From the NCBI RefSeq assembly GCF_030248535.1, contig NZ_JAHGAJ010000043.1:33083-97082 (forward strand): a stretch of DNA of 64,000 nucleotides, written 5' to 3'. The first letter of the stretch is position 1; each line of letters begins with the position of its first letter. This document shows, one piece after another, positions 1-9,169 of this stretch. The DNA comes from Vibrio sp. D404a (GTDB lineage Bacteria; Pseudomonadota; Gammaproteobacteria; Enterobacterales; Vibrionaceae). The notes beneath the pieces are model-generated. The model was given only the letters and a program-made list of their open reading frames with translations. It had not been told where the DNA came from and did no database searches. Position numbers and translations under genes: made by a program.

Positions 1-83
1 GTGATGTTCTGGTGCGAATTGGATTCTTCGATTCATAACAATATACCCAGTATATAAAGGCTTAGATACAACTATATACGAAT

Positions 84-105
84 AAGAATGATTATCAATT
101 GTATT
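84..105. promoter_or_regulatory. possible Fur-box-like palindrome
   Basis: AATGATTATCAATT is an AT-rich near-palindrome resembling a Fur half-site pair (one perfect ATTATCA, the other half weak). It lies about 150 bases before ppaC, which is not a typical Fur target, so it may serve a gene beyond the left edge. Apart from this and the ppaC ribosome binding site (AGGAAG before 253) I see nothing in the first 252 bases. Confidence 0.25.
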
Positions 106-252
106 GGGTGGTTTTCTTACCACTTCGCATACGCAAATAGTCTAACAGGCAGCAACGAAGCGATGATCATTGTCAAAAAATAGGGTAAAGTAGGCGGAAT
201 AAAGAGATGCTCTATTAGGTAGAGCTGTAATTTTAGTGTAATAGGAAGAAAC

Positions 253-1158
253 ATGATTTTAGTTGTTGGTCACAAAAACCCTGATAGTGACAGTATTTGT
301 AGCGCGCTAGTTGCAACTGAGCTTCTTAAAGCTCGTGGCGAAGAAGCGACACCAATTCGCCAAGGCGAGATCAACCGCGAAACTCAACACATTCTAGAAG
401 TAGCTGGCGCTGACATGCCAGAGCTTCGTACTTCTGTTGCTGGTGAAAAAATTTGGCTAGTAGACTACTCAGACCTAGCTCAAGCACCAGACGACGTTGC
501 TGACGCAGAAATCCTTGGTATTGTTGACCACCACCGTCTAGGTGACGTGATGACAGTAAACCCAATGGAAGCGTGGATCTGGCCTGTAGGTTGTACAAAC
601 ACTGTACTATTCAACATGTTCAAGATTGAAGGTCACGAGATCAGCGAGACAATCGCTAAGCTTATGATGTCTGCTATCCTGTCTGACACTGTAGGTTTCG
701 CATCTCCAACTTGTACTCAAAAAGACAAAGATGCAGTTGCTGAACTAGCAGAAATCGCTGGCGTAACTGACGTAGATGCTTTCATCAAAGCACTACTTAT
801 CGCGAAAACAAACATTGAAGGTCTATCTGCAGCTGAGCTAGTAGAAAAAGACCTGAAAGGTTACCCGTTCAACGGTCGTGATGTTGTTGTTGGTCAAGTT
901 GAGCTTGCAACTCTTGAGCAAGTAGACGGCATGATTGAAGCACTTGAAGCTGACCTAGAAGCTCGTTGTGAGAAAGACGGTTTAGCATTTGCTGCAGTAA
1001 TGCTGACTGATATCACAACGGCTCAAACTCGCCTTCTTTACAAAGGTGAGTGGGCTGAGAAGCTAGTTAAGCACGAGCAAGACGGTGTATTGATGATGGA
1101 AAATACACTAAGCCGTAAGAAGCAAGGTTGGCCTTGGCTTCAAGGTGAGCTTGCTTAA
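253..1158 (+). CDS. ppaC: manganese-dependent inorganic pyrophosphatase (family II, DHH)
   Basis: This cytoplasmic enzyme hydrolyses pyrophosphate to two phosphates and pulls biosynthetic reactions forward. The 301-residue protein has the family II signature: GHKNPDSDS at the N-terminus (His7, Asp11 and Asp13 are metal ligands), VDYSD near residue 72, the DHH motif in VDHHR near residue 92, and SRKKQ near the C-terminus for substrate binding. Length is close to the usual 305-310. The start is well supported by AGGAAG seven bases upstream. It is followed by a strong terminator and appears monocistronic. Codon use looks like that of a highly expressed gene. The family is unrelated to the common Ppa enzyme and is typical of Vibrio. 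Confidence 0.95.
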   Translation: MILVVGHKNPDSDSICSALVATELLKARGEEATPIRQGEINRETQHILEVAGADMPELRTSVAGEKIWLVDYSDLAQAPDDVADAEILGIVDHHRLGDVMTVNPMEAWIWPVGCTNTVLFNMFKIEGHEISETIAKLMMSAILSDTVGFASPTCTQKDKDAVAELAEIAGVTDVDAFIKALLIAKTNIEGLSAAELVEKDLKGYPFNGRDVVVGQVELATLEQVDGMIEALEADLEARCEKDGLAFAAVMLTDITTAQTRLLYKGEWAEKLVKHEQDGVLMMENTLSRKKQGWPWLQGELA

Positions 1159-1178
1159 TCAAGCCGCTGACTTAATAA

Positions 1179-1205
1179 ACGCCTGCTTTTTAGCAGGCGT
1201 TTTTC
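1179..1205 (+). terminator. rho-independent terminator of ppaC
   Basis: Perfect 8-bp stem ACGCCTGC/GCAGGCGT with loop TTTTTA, followed by a T-run. Confidence 0.9.
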
Positions 1206-1277
1206 TTTGGCAATAAATTGCATCTCATTAGACTATTTCTTTGGCAATAAATTGCATCTCATTAGACTATTTCTTTG
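1203..1277. repeat. 34-bp perfect tandem duplication
   Basis: A 34-base unit starting TTCTTTGGCAATAAATTG occurs at 1203-1236 and again at 1237-1270, followed by the first seven bases of a third copy. It lies between the ppaC terminator and the DUF2750 gene. Confidence 0.9.
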
Positions 1278-1354
1278 AATAGAAGTATTTGCAGTTCGAA
1301 AAGCTCGGGATACACTGTATGAGAGCGACGCACTGACAAAAGTAGGAAACAACA

Positions 1355-1744
1355 ATGACTACACCTCTAGACGAGCAAAAAATCGCAGAAATCAACAAGT
1401 ACACAGGTGAGCAACGCTTAAAATACTGTGTAAAAGAAATTGTAGCTAACCGTGAAGTGTGGATCTTAACTGACGAACACGGTTGTGTAATGTTGAACAC
1501 AGAAGACGAAGACTGTGTTCCTGTTTGGCCAAACAAAGAGTTTGCTGAGTCTTGGGCAACGGGTGAATGGTCTGAATGTAAAGCAGAAGCTATTTCGCTG
1601 AACAAGTGGCACAGCCGTTGGACAATGGGCCTAGAAGATGACGAATTGGCTGTTGTTGTGTTCCCAAATGAGCAGGAAGAGGGCGTTGTACTTTTCCCTG
1701 ATGAGTTTGATTTCGAACTAAAGAAGCAAGCAGCTAAGCGCTAA
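1355..1744 (+). CDS. DUF2750 domain protein
   Basis: A 129-residue soluble acidic protein that I place in the DUF2750 family from its overall pattern: a central segment reading EVWILTDEHG, then VPVWPNKEFAESWA, and a C-terminal VVVFPNEQEEGVVLFPDEF. Function is unknown and no catalytic motif is apparent. AGGA sits ten bases before the ATG. It has no signal peptide or membrane segment. It converges with the DUF2927 gene only nine bases away, so the two transcripts end head-on. Confidence 0.85.
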   Translation: MTTPLDEQKIAEINKYTGEQRLKYCVKEIVANREVWILTDEHGCVMLNTEDEDCVPVWPNKEFAESWATGEWSECKAEAISLNKWHSRWTMGLEDDELAVVVFPNEQEEGVVLFPDEFDFELKKQAAKR

Positions 1745-1753
1745 TCTGCGTTG

Positions 1754-2533
1754 CTAACGAAACAGTTCATATAAGGGAGCCTGTCTGGCTTCCTTTGTGG
1801 CGCTGTTTAATTTCCCTTCTATTTGATACTTCCTCACCAGTCGCTTTACGATTGGTTTCACCTCCGAGAGAGACATTCCCGCTTGCAACTCTGGTTCATA
1901 GAGCAGCTTTAATAAAACCACATCTAAAGGCGCTAGGAGCTCTTCTGGTGTGTGATCGTTAAATATTGAAGGGTAAGCGTGCTCTGAATCATTAGGAAGC
2001 CCTAGTGCTTGTGTGATCTCCTCAACCACACATGCCAATAACTTTCCTCGGGATCTCGCTAAATCGACGGGTATTACGATACCTGCAGATACGATGTGAC
2101 CGCTCGAATCGGTTTTATAACCAGCAGTACATATTGCCGTTCGTAAGTGTTGAGTGGATTTTAGATTGAGCGTTGATTTGGCATCTTTTATCCAGCGTGA
2201 TTCACGCGTGTATACCCAGACGACATTCGCCTCTGATCGATTGGTGACAAATTCAATTGAAAACCCGGTGATGTTCGCTAAGTGTTGGACGTGCAGCTCA
2301 GCGAGCTCTTGGTGAAGGTCTTGGTCGCCAACTTTGTGATCTACCCAAATACGTATGGGTTGGCTCCACTTGGCAAGGGGATGGCTTCCTTTCGTATATT
2401 CGCGCTCAAGCGCAACGCTGTAGAAGGCCCGCTCAACAAAGCTTGGGTCAAGCCAAGTCAACCCTGCCGCTTGAACTGGTATTGAACAGCACGCCAAAAA
2501 AAGGGAATAAATGTAGAACCGGTATTGTTTCAT
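1754..2533 (-). CDS. exported DUF2927 protein, degenerate metalloprotease-like
   Basis: 259 residues with an N-terminal signal peptide (cleavage probably after VQAA, about residue 23), so likely periplasmic. The body matches DUF2927, including VVEEITQALGLPND, which resembles a zinc-metalloprotease helix in which the usual HExxH histidines are replaced. Function is unknown. It begins 37 bases after the sapF stop on the same strand, with no terminator visible between them, so it may be the last gene of the sap transcript. It converges with the DUF2750 gene. Confidence 0.75.
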   Translation of the reverse strand: MKQYRFYIYSLFLACCSIPVQAAGLTWLDPSFVERAFYSVALEREYTKGSHPLAKWSQPIRIWVDHKVGDQDLHQELAELHVQHLANITGFSIEFVTNRSEANVVWVYTRESRWIKDAKSTLNLKSTQHLRTAICTAGYKTDSSGHIVSAGIVIPVDLARSRGKLLACVVEEITQALGLPNDSEHAYPSIFNDHTPEELLAPLDVVLLKLLYEPELQAGMSLSEVKPIVKRLVRKYQIEGKLNSATKEARQAPLYELFR

Positions 2534-2570
2534 TTATTCCCTTAATTGTTTGAGTGCTTAACGACTGTGA

Positions 2571-3353
2571 CTAGTAGTTTGGTGCTTTGAAGAAGTGACT
2601 CTCTACCAAACGTTGTGTGATTTGGTGAGAAGGGTTCGATAGCACTTCGTGGGTTTCTCCCGCTTCTACGACATCCCCCTCATGCATGACGATGATTTTG
2701 TCGGTGATGTGCTTTACGATGCCGATATGTTGAGACACGTAAACGAATGAAACGCCCATCTCTTCTTGCAACTCTAGGAACAGATTGATGATCTGTGAGC
2801 GCATTGCCATATCAAGACCGTTCAACGCCTCATCAGCAACGATGATGGAAGGCTGCAGAATCAATGCTCGCGCCAAACAAACCCTCTGCTTTTGTCCTGC
2901 CGCAAGCATCTGCGGGTAGAAGTAAGCGTGCTCGGGTAACAGACCCACACGCAGTAGAGTGTCTTTTACACGCTTCATACGCGCTTCTGGCGGCATATTG
3001 GTGTTTCGCTTGAGTGGACCTTCAAGAATACGACCGATCTGAATTCGTGGATTCAGTGACGTATTGGGATCTTGGAAGATCATCCTGATCAGCTTACAAC
3101 GTGTTGAGTAGTCTTTGTGCTCGAGCTTTTCGCCGTTTACGCGAATTTCGCCGGAGGTTGGTTCAACCATGCCAGCCAACATACGGGCAAGTGTCGATTT
3201 ACCCGAGCCGTTTTGACCGATAAATCCAATGGTTTGACCCGCTTCTAGAGTAAAACTCACCGGTTTCACCGCCTGATGAATCTTCTTACGAAAAAGCCCA
3301 GAGCGTGTCGTGAAATCTTTGGAAAGATCGCTGACTTCTAATAATGCACTCAT
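2571..3353 (-). CDS. sapF: Sap peptide ABC transporter, ATP-binding protein SapF
   Basis: One of two cytoplasmic ATPases of the SapABCDF importer (antimicrobial-peptide resistance and peptide uptake; linked to potassium uptake in enterics). Walker A is GQNGSGKST and Walker B is IIVADEAL. The signature helix is degenerate, reading LAAGQKQRV where LSGGQ is usual. I chose the start at 3353 (260 residues) because its ATG overlaps the sapD stop in an ATGA junction; an upstream start would embed 13 extra residues in sapD. It is the last sap gene. Confidence 0.92.
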   Translation of the reverse strand: MSALLEVSDLSKDFTTRSGLFRKKIHQAVKPVSFTLEAGQTIGFIGQNGSGKSTLARMLAGMVEPTSGEIRVNGEKLEHKDYSTRCKLIRMIFQDPNTSLNPRIQIGRILEGPLKRNTNMPPEARMKRVKDTLLRVGLLPEHAYFYPQMLAAGQKQRVCLARALILQPSIIVADEALNGLDMAMRSQIINLFLELQEEMGVSFVYVSQHIGIVKHITDKIIVMHEGDVVEAGETHEVLSNPSHQITQRLVESHFFKAPNY

Positions 3354-4351
3354 GATTTCTTTTTCTTCTCCATATTCAGCGGGAAGTGACAACTAAACTT
3401 ATGATTCTTAACGCGACTGGTGTGCGGGATCTCAACACACTGTCTTTGCGCGTAAGGGCAGCGAGGACCAAGGCGACAGCCAATCGGTAAATGTTGCAGT
3501 GGCGGTATTGAACCCGGTAGAGATTGCAGTTTTTCTTTGTGCGGTATCCAGTCGTTAAAATCTGGCATCGCCTTGAGCAGAGCCACGGTATACGGGTGCT
3601 TAGGCGCGTCGAGCAGCTTAGGCGTATCCGCTGATTCAACCGATTGTCCACAGTACATTACCGTGATTCGTGTAGCCCATTGAGTGATCGTTGTTAAGTC
3701 GTGCCCGATCAGAATGATGGTGGTGTTGTGGAGCTGATTCATTCGGCTCAACAGACGTAGAATCTGAGACTGAGTGATTGGGTCTAAGTCGTTGGTTGGT
3801 TCATCGGCAATCAATACCTTCGGCTTGGCTGCGATCGCCATTGCGATCATGACTTTCTGACACTCACCATCGGTTAACTCATAGGAATAGCTGTCCATGA
3901 GACGTGAGTGGTCTTTAATGCCGACTTTATGCAGCAGCGCAATGGCTTGTTTCTTCCGCCATTTGAAGCGTTGCCACCATTTGCCTTCAAAGGCGTGCGA
4001 CGGAATCGCTTCAATCAGCTGGTGTCCAACCTTCTCAGAAGGGTCGAGACAGGTAGAAGGCTCCTGAAATATCATCGCGATATCACGGGCAATTACTCGA
4101 CGACGTTCTTTCGGTGTCAGCTGTAGTAGGTCAATATTGCCCAAGCGCATACGGTCGGCGGAGACTTTCCAGTTCTCTTTACATACGCCAACGATCGCTT
4201 TAGCAACCAAGCTCTTACCTGAACCTGATTCACCCACTAGACCGCGAATTTCCCCTTCATTAAGGGTAATACTCATGCGGTCCACAGCCTTCACTAGGCC
4301 TTGTGGTGTTTCGATTTCAATAGTCAGATGTCGAATATCTAGTAACGGCAT
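3350..4351 (-). CDS. sapD: Sap peptide ABC transporter, ATP-binding protein SapD
   Basis: 333-residue ATPase partner of SapF. Walker A is GESGSGKS, Walker B is VLIADEPT. The ABC signature is altered, reading LTDGECQKV where LSGGQ is usual, which is typical of the SapD/DppD group. A C-terminal oligopeptide-transporter extension contains four cysteines in CRLGPRCPYAQRQC and HKFSC, the pattern that holds an iron-sulfur cluster in related Dpp/Opp ATPases. The start codon abuts the sapC stop (shared base 4351). Confidence 0.93.
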   Translation of the reverse strand: MPLLDIRHLTIEIETPQGLVKAVDRMSITLNEGEIRGLVGESGSGKSLVAKAIVGVCKENWKVSADRMRLGNIDLLQLTPKERRRVIARDIAMIFQEPSTCLDPSEKVGHQLIEAIPSHAFEGKWWQRFKWRKKQAIALLHKVGIKDHSRLMDSYSYELTDGECQKVMIAMAIAAKPKVLIADEPTNDLDPITQSQILRLLSRMNQLHNTTIILIGHDLTTITQWATRITVMYCGQSVESADTPKLLDAPKHPYTVALLKAMPDFNDWIPHKEKLQSLPGSIPPLQHLPIGCRLGPRCPYAQRQCVEIPHTSRVKNHKFSCHFPLNMEKKKKS

Positions 4352-5238
4352 TATTCGATTCCTGCGTTAAGTGCTTGGCGTACGCCTTCACCGACTAAGT
4401 TGATGACAATAACTGTAAACATAATGGCAAGGCCGGGCAGGGTTACGGTCCAAGGCGCAAGGTAGATAAGCTCTACAGAGTCACCAAGGATTGAGCCCCA
4501 TTCTGTACTTGGAGCCTGAGCGCCTAATCCTAGGAAGCCCAGAGCAGTAATATCGAGAATGGCAACGGACAGTGCCAACGTCACTTCTAACGCGACCACG
4601 GTAAGGATGTTCGGCAATATCGAGTTCCACAGCAGGTAGAAGTCGTTCGCGCCATCCAGACGAGATGCCATGATGTAGTCTTTCTCAACCTCTGCGTGCA
4701 CAGCGATATAAACCGAGCGGATAAAACGCGGGATCAGCGCTAAGCAGATCGCGAGCAGAATGTTGAATTCACCAAAGCCAAGGAATGCGACAAAGATGAT
4801 CGCCAGTAGCAGTGAAGGAATAGACATCACTGTATCAAGCAGGTGGTTTAGGGTACTTGATAACAAGCCTCGAGTCATACCCGCCAATACGCCAATCAAA
4901 CAACCAATGACAGCCGCAATGAAAGTAATCACCACCGCTGCGCCGAAGGTTAATTGTGAACCAATGATCAGCCGTGACAGGATATCTCGTCCAAGGTCAT
5001 CTGTACCTAAGAAGTATTCAACAGTACCCGCTGGATCCCACGATGGTGGCGTCAACAAGTGGCCTGTTTGTTCTTGGGCATCATGAGGTGCTAGCCAAGG
5101 CGCGGTGATAGTGACGAAGATAATCAGTACCAAGCACCACAGACCAAACATCGCTAGGTTGTTATTGCGGAAACTGCGCCAGAAACGCTCAAACTGAGTC
5201 GGGATGCGCTCTTCTTGGTAAACGTTACTTGTTAGCAT
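4351..5238 (-). CDS. sapC: Sap peptide ABC transporter, permease SapC
   Basis: 295-residue inner-membrane permease of the DppC/OppC type with about six membrane segments, an N-terminal OppC_N segment and the EAA cytoplasmic loop (SRLDGANDFYLLWNSILPN). It pairs with SapB to form the channel. It overlaps sapB by 14 bases, so the two are translationally coupled. Length matches the enteric protein. Confidence 0.93.
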   Translation of the reverse strand: MLTSNVYQEERIPTQFERFWRSFRNNNLAMFGLWCLVLIIFVTITAPWLAPHDAQEQTGHLLTPPSWDPAGTVEYFLGTDDLGRDILSRLIIGSQLTFGAAVVITFIAAVIGCLIGVLAGMTRGLLSSTLNHLLDTVMSIPSLLLAIIFVAFLGFGEFNILLAICLALIPRFIRSVYIAVHAEVEKDYIMASRLDGANDFYLLWNSILPNILTVVALEVTLALSVAILDITALGFLGLGAQAPSTEWGSILGDSVELIYLAPWTVTLPGLAIMFTVIVINLVGEGVRQALNAGIE

Positions 5239-6187
5239 ACCACTCTTTCCTTACTAGAGGATTAATCATCGCGCCGATCAAATCCGATAGGATATTGGCT
5301 GTTAAAACCAGCGTTGCCACTACGATAACGCCTGCCTGAATCGAGACATAATCTTGATTCGACAGTGCATCAAGTAGCCAGCGGCCAATGCCCGGCCAGT
5401 TAAAGATGGACTCTGTGATGATAGCGAGCGTTAACATACTGGATAACTGAACACCGACTTTAGGAACAATCGGTGGAATCGCATTGCGCAGTACGTGTTG
5501 CGTCACGATCTCGCGAGTTGATAGACCCTTAATACGAGCCGCTCGAATGTAGTTTTGGGTCATGACTTCTGCTACAGAAGCACGCATCAAACGAATAACT
5601 TGTGTGGTTGGAGCGAGGGCTAACACCAAACATGGCAGTGCCATATGCTCAATCACACTTTGCAGTGCGTGCGCCTTGTATTTACCTTCAGCAAAGAAGG
5701 CATCAATGATCGCGAAACCTGTAACGGGCTCAATTTGATAAAGCAGGTCGTAACGACCGCCGACAGGGAACATCTCAAAGTGCAGAGAGAAAATCATGAT
5801 CATCAACAGCGCAACCCAAAAGATAGGCGCTGAATAGCCGGCCATTGAAGTAAATGAGATCGTAGTATCAACAAATTTACCCTGACGCATGCCCGCTACC
5901 GTACCAAGTGGTATACCGATCAGTAGCGCCAGTACGAAGGCAAAGAAGCACAACTCAAGAGTGGCAGGGAACACTACAACCAGCTCATCATAAATCGGCA
6001 CACCGTGCTTGCTGATACCAAAGTTCAGCGTCGACAGTTCACCGATATAGCTAAGCCACCCCGGCCAGAAATCTTGAATTGCCCAAGGGGAAGTTTGATC
6101 CAATCGCAGCAGAGCAAAACCAACAATCGTCAGAATCGCTAGCGTAATAACAAAGAGGTTGATGCGTCTTAACGTATACCAAAACAT
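5225..6187 (-). CDS. sapB: Sap peptide ABC transporter, permease SapB
   Basis: 320-residue DppB/OppB-type inner-membrane permease with one N-terminal membrane segment, a periplasmic stretch, then five more membrane segments. The EAA loop reads AARIKGLSTREIVTQHVLRN. It shares one base (TAATG) with the sapA stop, which indicates tight translational coupling. Confidence 0.93.
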   Translation of the reverse strand: MFWYTLRRINLFVITLAILTIVGFALLRLDQTSPWAIQDFWPGWLSYIGELSTLNFGISKHGVPIYDELVVVFPATLELCFFAFVLALLIGIPLGTVAGMRQGKFVDTTISFTSMAGYSAPIFWVALLMIMIFSLHFEMFPVGGRYDLLYQIEPVTGFAIIDAFFAEGKYKAHALQSVIEHMALPCLVLALAPTTQVIRLMRASVAEVMTQNYIRAARIKGLSTREIVTQHVLRNAIPPIVPKVGVQLSSMLTLAIITESIFNWPGIGRWLLDALSNQDYVSIQAGVIVVATLVLTANILSDLIGAMINPLVRKEWYANK

Positions 6188-7812
6188 TACGGCTGCACCT
6201 CTCTACGAACTTGGTCGAAAGGCTGTGCGTTGAATGGGCTTTGCTTGAAGCCCGTTAACGAACGATCGTGTACACGGAATTGCACGCCATGAGCCAGTGG
6301 AATCACAGGGAACTCTTCATTAAGAATATTCTGAGCTTGGTGGTACAGGTTCACACGGTGTCTCTGTTGATTAATCTCTAAAGCGAGGTCGAGAAGAAAA
6401 TCGAAATCGGAATTACACCACATCGAAACGTTCAACCCTGCGCGTTCAGACTGACAAGAGAGCAGCGGACGCAAGAAGTTGTCTGGGTCACCAGTGTGAC
6501 CAATCCAACCGGTGAGCAATAGGTCGGTCGATGCGATTGAAGAGAGCTGAGTACGATCGAATCGATCGTCTGTGTAGAGCTTTAAGCTAATGCCGATATC
6601 AGCGAGGTTGGCTTGAATAAGCTCCGCCGTCTTACGCGGACTTGGGTTGTAGGCTCTTGGTTCAAGTGGAACCCACATTGAAAGCTCAAGCCCCGGTTCT
6701 ACGCCTGCATCTTTTAGAAGAGCGACAGCGTAGTTTCGGTCGTAACGCACCTGTACTTGGTCTTTTTGATATGCCCAAGAGGTTGGCGGCAATAAGGTAT
6801 AAGCTTTGCTGCCTGTGCCGTAGTAAACCGAATCCAAAATATTCTGGCGGTTGATCGCTAGATTCAACGCTTTACGCACGCGAGCATCGCGCAGGGCAGG
6901 GTGCTCAGTGTTTAGGGCAATAAACGACACATTCACAGCGGGTGTTGCCGTGATCTCTAGCTCTTCTTGAGCTTGAATGATCGGAATCTGACTGGAGATT
7001 GGAGAATTCAACACATCACACTCATTACGCAGCAACTTGGCGAGTGTACCTGTACCACGCTGAGAGGTATCAAATACCACTTGATCCATCTTTACGTCGC
7101 TCTTCCAGTAACCAGCGTGCTTTTTCAGACGAACAAGATCGTTGATCTGATAATCATCGAGATAAAAAGGACCGGTTCCGACAGGGTTTGAATCGAGACG
7201 GTTTTTTTCATCCAGCTCAATGAGTTGATTAGCGTACTCTTTTGAATGGATCACCGCATAGCTGGTGGCGATATTGGTCAGAAAAGAGTTGTCAGGGCGC
7301 GTTAATGTAAATTTAACCGTCAGCTCGTCGAGCGCTTCAATGTTTTCTACCAAATTTTGAAAGTCGATCCCGGCGAACCAAGGGTAAAGACCGCCGCCCA
7401 CATAGTGGAATGGGTGGCTGCTGTTGGTAATACGCTCGAAGCTGAATACGATGTCTTGTGCGTTTAAGGTACGTGTTGGGGTGAACCAGTCTGTTGTCTG
7501 GAAATTCACATCAGGACGCAGTTTGAAGGTGTACTCGGTACCCGCCTTGTTCACTGACCATTCGGTAGCGATATTTGGCTGTGGACGATAAGTCTCTGGG
7601 TCAAGTTGCAGCAAGGTATCGAAAATCTGAGGGCTTAAAGATTCAGCGGTGATACCACTATCCACCAGTTGTGGATTGAAGGTACTCGGGTTTCCTTGGC
7701 CGCAATAAATAAAGCCTTTTTCTCGGATTTGGTCGTGATCGACGCTCTCTCCGCATCCAGCTAAAAAGCCAAGAGTGAAGATACCTAGTGACAGTCTTAA
7801 TAGTGCTTTCAT
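6187..7812 (-). CDS. sapA: Sap peptide ABC transporter, substrate-binding protein SapA
   Basis: 541-residue periplasmic peptide-binding protein of the SBP_bac_5 family and first gene of sapABCDF. The N-terminus is a signal peptide with a lipobox (FLAGC at about residue 20), so it is probably a membrane-anchored lipoprotein. The body carries the family pattern, including WKSDVKMDQVVF and a region resembling a peptide-pocket floor. It lies about 100 bases downstream of pspF on the same strand. The adjacent sap and psp loci match the order I recall for Escherichia coli. Confidence 0.92.
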   Translation of the reverse strand: MKALLRLSLGIFTLGFLAGCGESVDHDQIREKGFIYCGQGNPSTFNPQLVDSGITAESLSPQIFDTLLQLDPETYRPQPNIATEWSVNKAGTEYTFKLRPDVNFQTTDWFTPTRTLNAQDIVFSFERITNSSHPFHYVGGGLYPWFAGIDFQNLVENIEALDELTVKFTLTRPDNSFLTNIATSYAVIHSKEYANQLIELDEKNRLDSNPVGTGPFYLDDYQINDLVRLKKHAGYWKSDVKMDQVVFDTSQRGTGTLAKLLRNECDVLNSPISSQIPIIQAQEELEITATPAVNVSFIALNTEHPALRDARVRKALNLAINRQNILDSVYYGTGSKAYTLLPPTSWAYQKDQVQVRYDRNYAVALLKDAGVEPGLELSMWVPLEPRAYNPSPRKTAELIQANLADIGISLKLYTDDRFDRTQLSSIASTDLLLTGWIGHTGDPDNFLRPLLSCQSERAGLNVSMWCNSDFDFLLDLALEINQQRHRVNLYHQAQNILNEEFPVIPLAHGVQFRVHDRSLTGFKQSPFNAQPFDQVRREVQP

Positions 7813-7914
7813 AAAAAGAAATACTTTTCGAAACGAGGCGGAAGAGGTGCCTCAAGATCCGGACAATTTAACATTTTATTTATTGCGCTCCAAATAATAA
7901 TCCAGTGCTAGCAG

Positions 7915-8928
7915 TTATTTATCGCTGTTTTGCCCGACTATCGAATACTTCCTCACCATCCCTCTCAGTTGGTTGTAAGTGAGGCCAAGCAGTTCAGCGG
8001 CGTGTTTTTGATTGTACTTGCTTGTTTTTAGTGCCTGATTAAGAAGGGCTATGTCTTGTTCTTCCTGCCACGCCTTGTAATCCAGTGGCAGAGAAAATGT
8101 ACGCTCATTAGAAGTATGGTCGCTTGATGCCTCATTGTCAGTTTCGATGGAAGTCTCATCCCACGTTGGTTGGAATGGATTAAACACCAATGATTCAATC
8201 GGGTTAGGATTACGACCATGTTGGTAGATTGCTCTTTCAATGACGTTCTTCAATTCACGCACGTTACCCGGCCATGGGTAGTCCAACAGAGCTTGGGCTG
8301 CTTCTGGGGAGAAACCGACAAACAGTTCAAGTTCTAGCTCGCGACACATCTTGATGGCGTAGTACTCAGCAAGGAGTGTGATGTCCTCTTTTCGTTCTCG
8401 AAGTGGTGGCAGGGTAATCACGTCAAACGCCAAGCGGTCGAGCAGGTCGGCTCTAAATTCCCCTTTGCTTGCCATATCGGGAAGGTCGGCGTTCGTTGCA
8501 CACACCAATCTAACATTCGCATTCAGCGCTTTTTGACCACCCACACGCTCATACTGCCCATATTCAATCACTCGCAGCAGCTTCTCTTGGACGGCAAGTG
8601 GCGTGGTGGCTAACTCATCAAGAAATAGAGTGCCACCTTCCGCTCGCTCAAATCGACCTTGATGGCGACCCTTCGAGCCAGTAAATGAGCCGGACTCATG
8701 ACCAAACAGCTCAGAATCAATCAGGCCTTCGCTCAACGTTGAGCAGTTGAGCGAGATGAGTGGCTGATCCCAACGTCTTGATAAGTAGTGAAGACGCTGT
8801 GCAATCAACTCTTTACCGGTACCACGTTCACCGATAATTAAAACTGGCCTTTCGATTGGGGCAAGCTGTGACACTTTATCGAGAACAGAAAGGAAACTCG
8901 GAGACTCTCCAATTAAGTTTTGCTGCAT
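7915..8928 (-). CDS. pspF: sigma-54 enhancer-binding activator PspF
   Basis: 337-residue AAA+ activator of the phage-shock operon. It has no N-terminal receiver domain, as expected for PspF, which is held inactive by PspA. Walker A is GERGTGKE (about 33-40), Walker B is GGTLFLDE, and an arginine-finger region follows. The sigma-54 contact loop reads GSFTGS where the consensus is GAFTGA. The C-terminus carries a Fis-type helix-turn-helix (HAAELLGLTYNQLRG). It is divergent from pspA and the two share a 241-base control region. Confidence 0.95.
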   Translation of the reverse strand: MQQNLIGESPSFLSVLDKVSQLAPIERPVLIIGERGTGKELIAQRLHYLSRRWDQPLISLNCSTLSEGLIDSELFGHESGSFTGSKGRHQGRFERAEGGTLFLDELATTPLAVQEKLLRVIEYGQYERVGGQKALNANVRLVCATNADLPDMASKGEFRADLLDRLAFDVITLPPLRERKEDITLLAEYYAIKMCRELELELFVGFSPEAAQALLDYPWPGNVRELKNVIERAIYQHGRNPNPIESLVFNPFQPTWDETSIETDNEASSDHTSNERTFSLPLDYKAWQEEQDIALLNQALKTSKYNQKHAAELLGLTYNQLRGMVRKYSIVGQNSDK

Positions 8929-9059
8929 GGACGACCTTCTTAATGTGATGCTGTTTTATCAGTGGTGAAAAATACCAACTCTTGGTTAAATTCATCATAG
9001 CATCTGTTGGTATAATCACCATATAATATTAAGTTGTTGATTTTTAATGGGTATAAATT

Positions 9060-9075
9060 TGGCACGTAATTTGGA
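9060..9075 (+). promoter_or_regulatory. candidate sigma-54 promoter of pspABC
   Basis: TGGCACG-TAAT-TTGGA matches the sigma-54 -24 element perfectly and the -12 element with one change (GG for GC), at the correct GG-N10 spacing. It lies 95 bases before pspA and downstream of room for PspF enhancer sites. Confidence 0.75.
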
Positions 9076-9169
9076 TTACTAAGAGTAAGTTTATCCGCGA
9101 GTGATAACACCATTCGCACAGTATCCATGGTTATACCATTGGCTAAGTTGATTATTTAAGGAGTTCCTT

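Noticed and set aside
1777..1795. hairpin GGGAGCC/GGCTTCC as a terminator for the DUF2750 gene
   Set aside because: It lies inside the DUF2927 coding end, has a mismatch and no T-run.
8940..9128. 62-codon minus-strand frame in the pspF-pspA gap
   Set aside because: It covers the candidate sigma-54 promoter and PspF control region, has no good ribosome binding site and no protein-like pattern.
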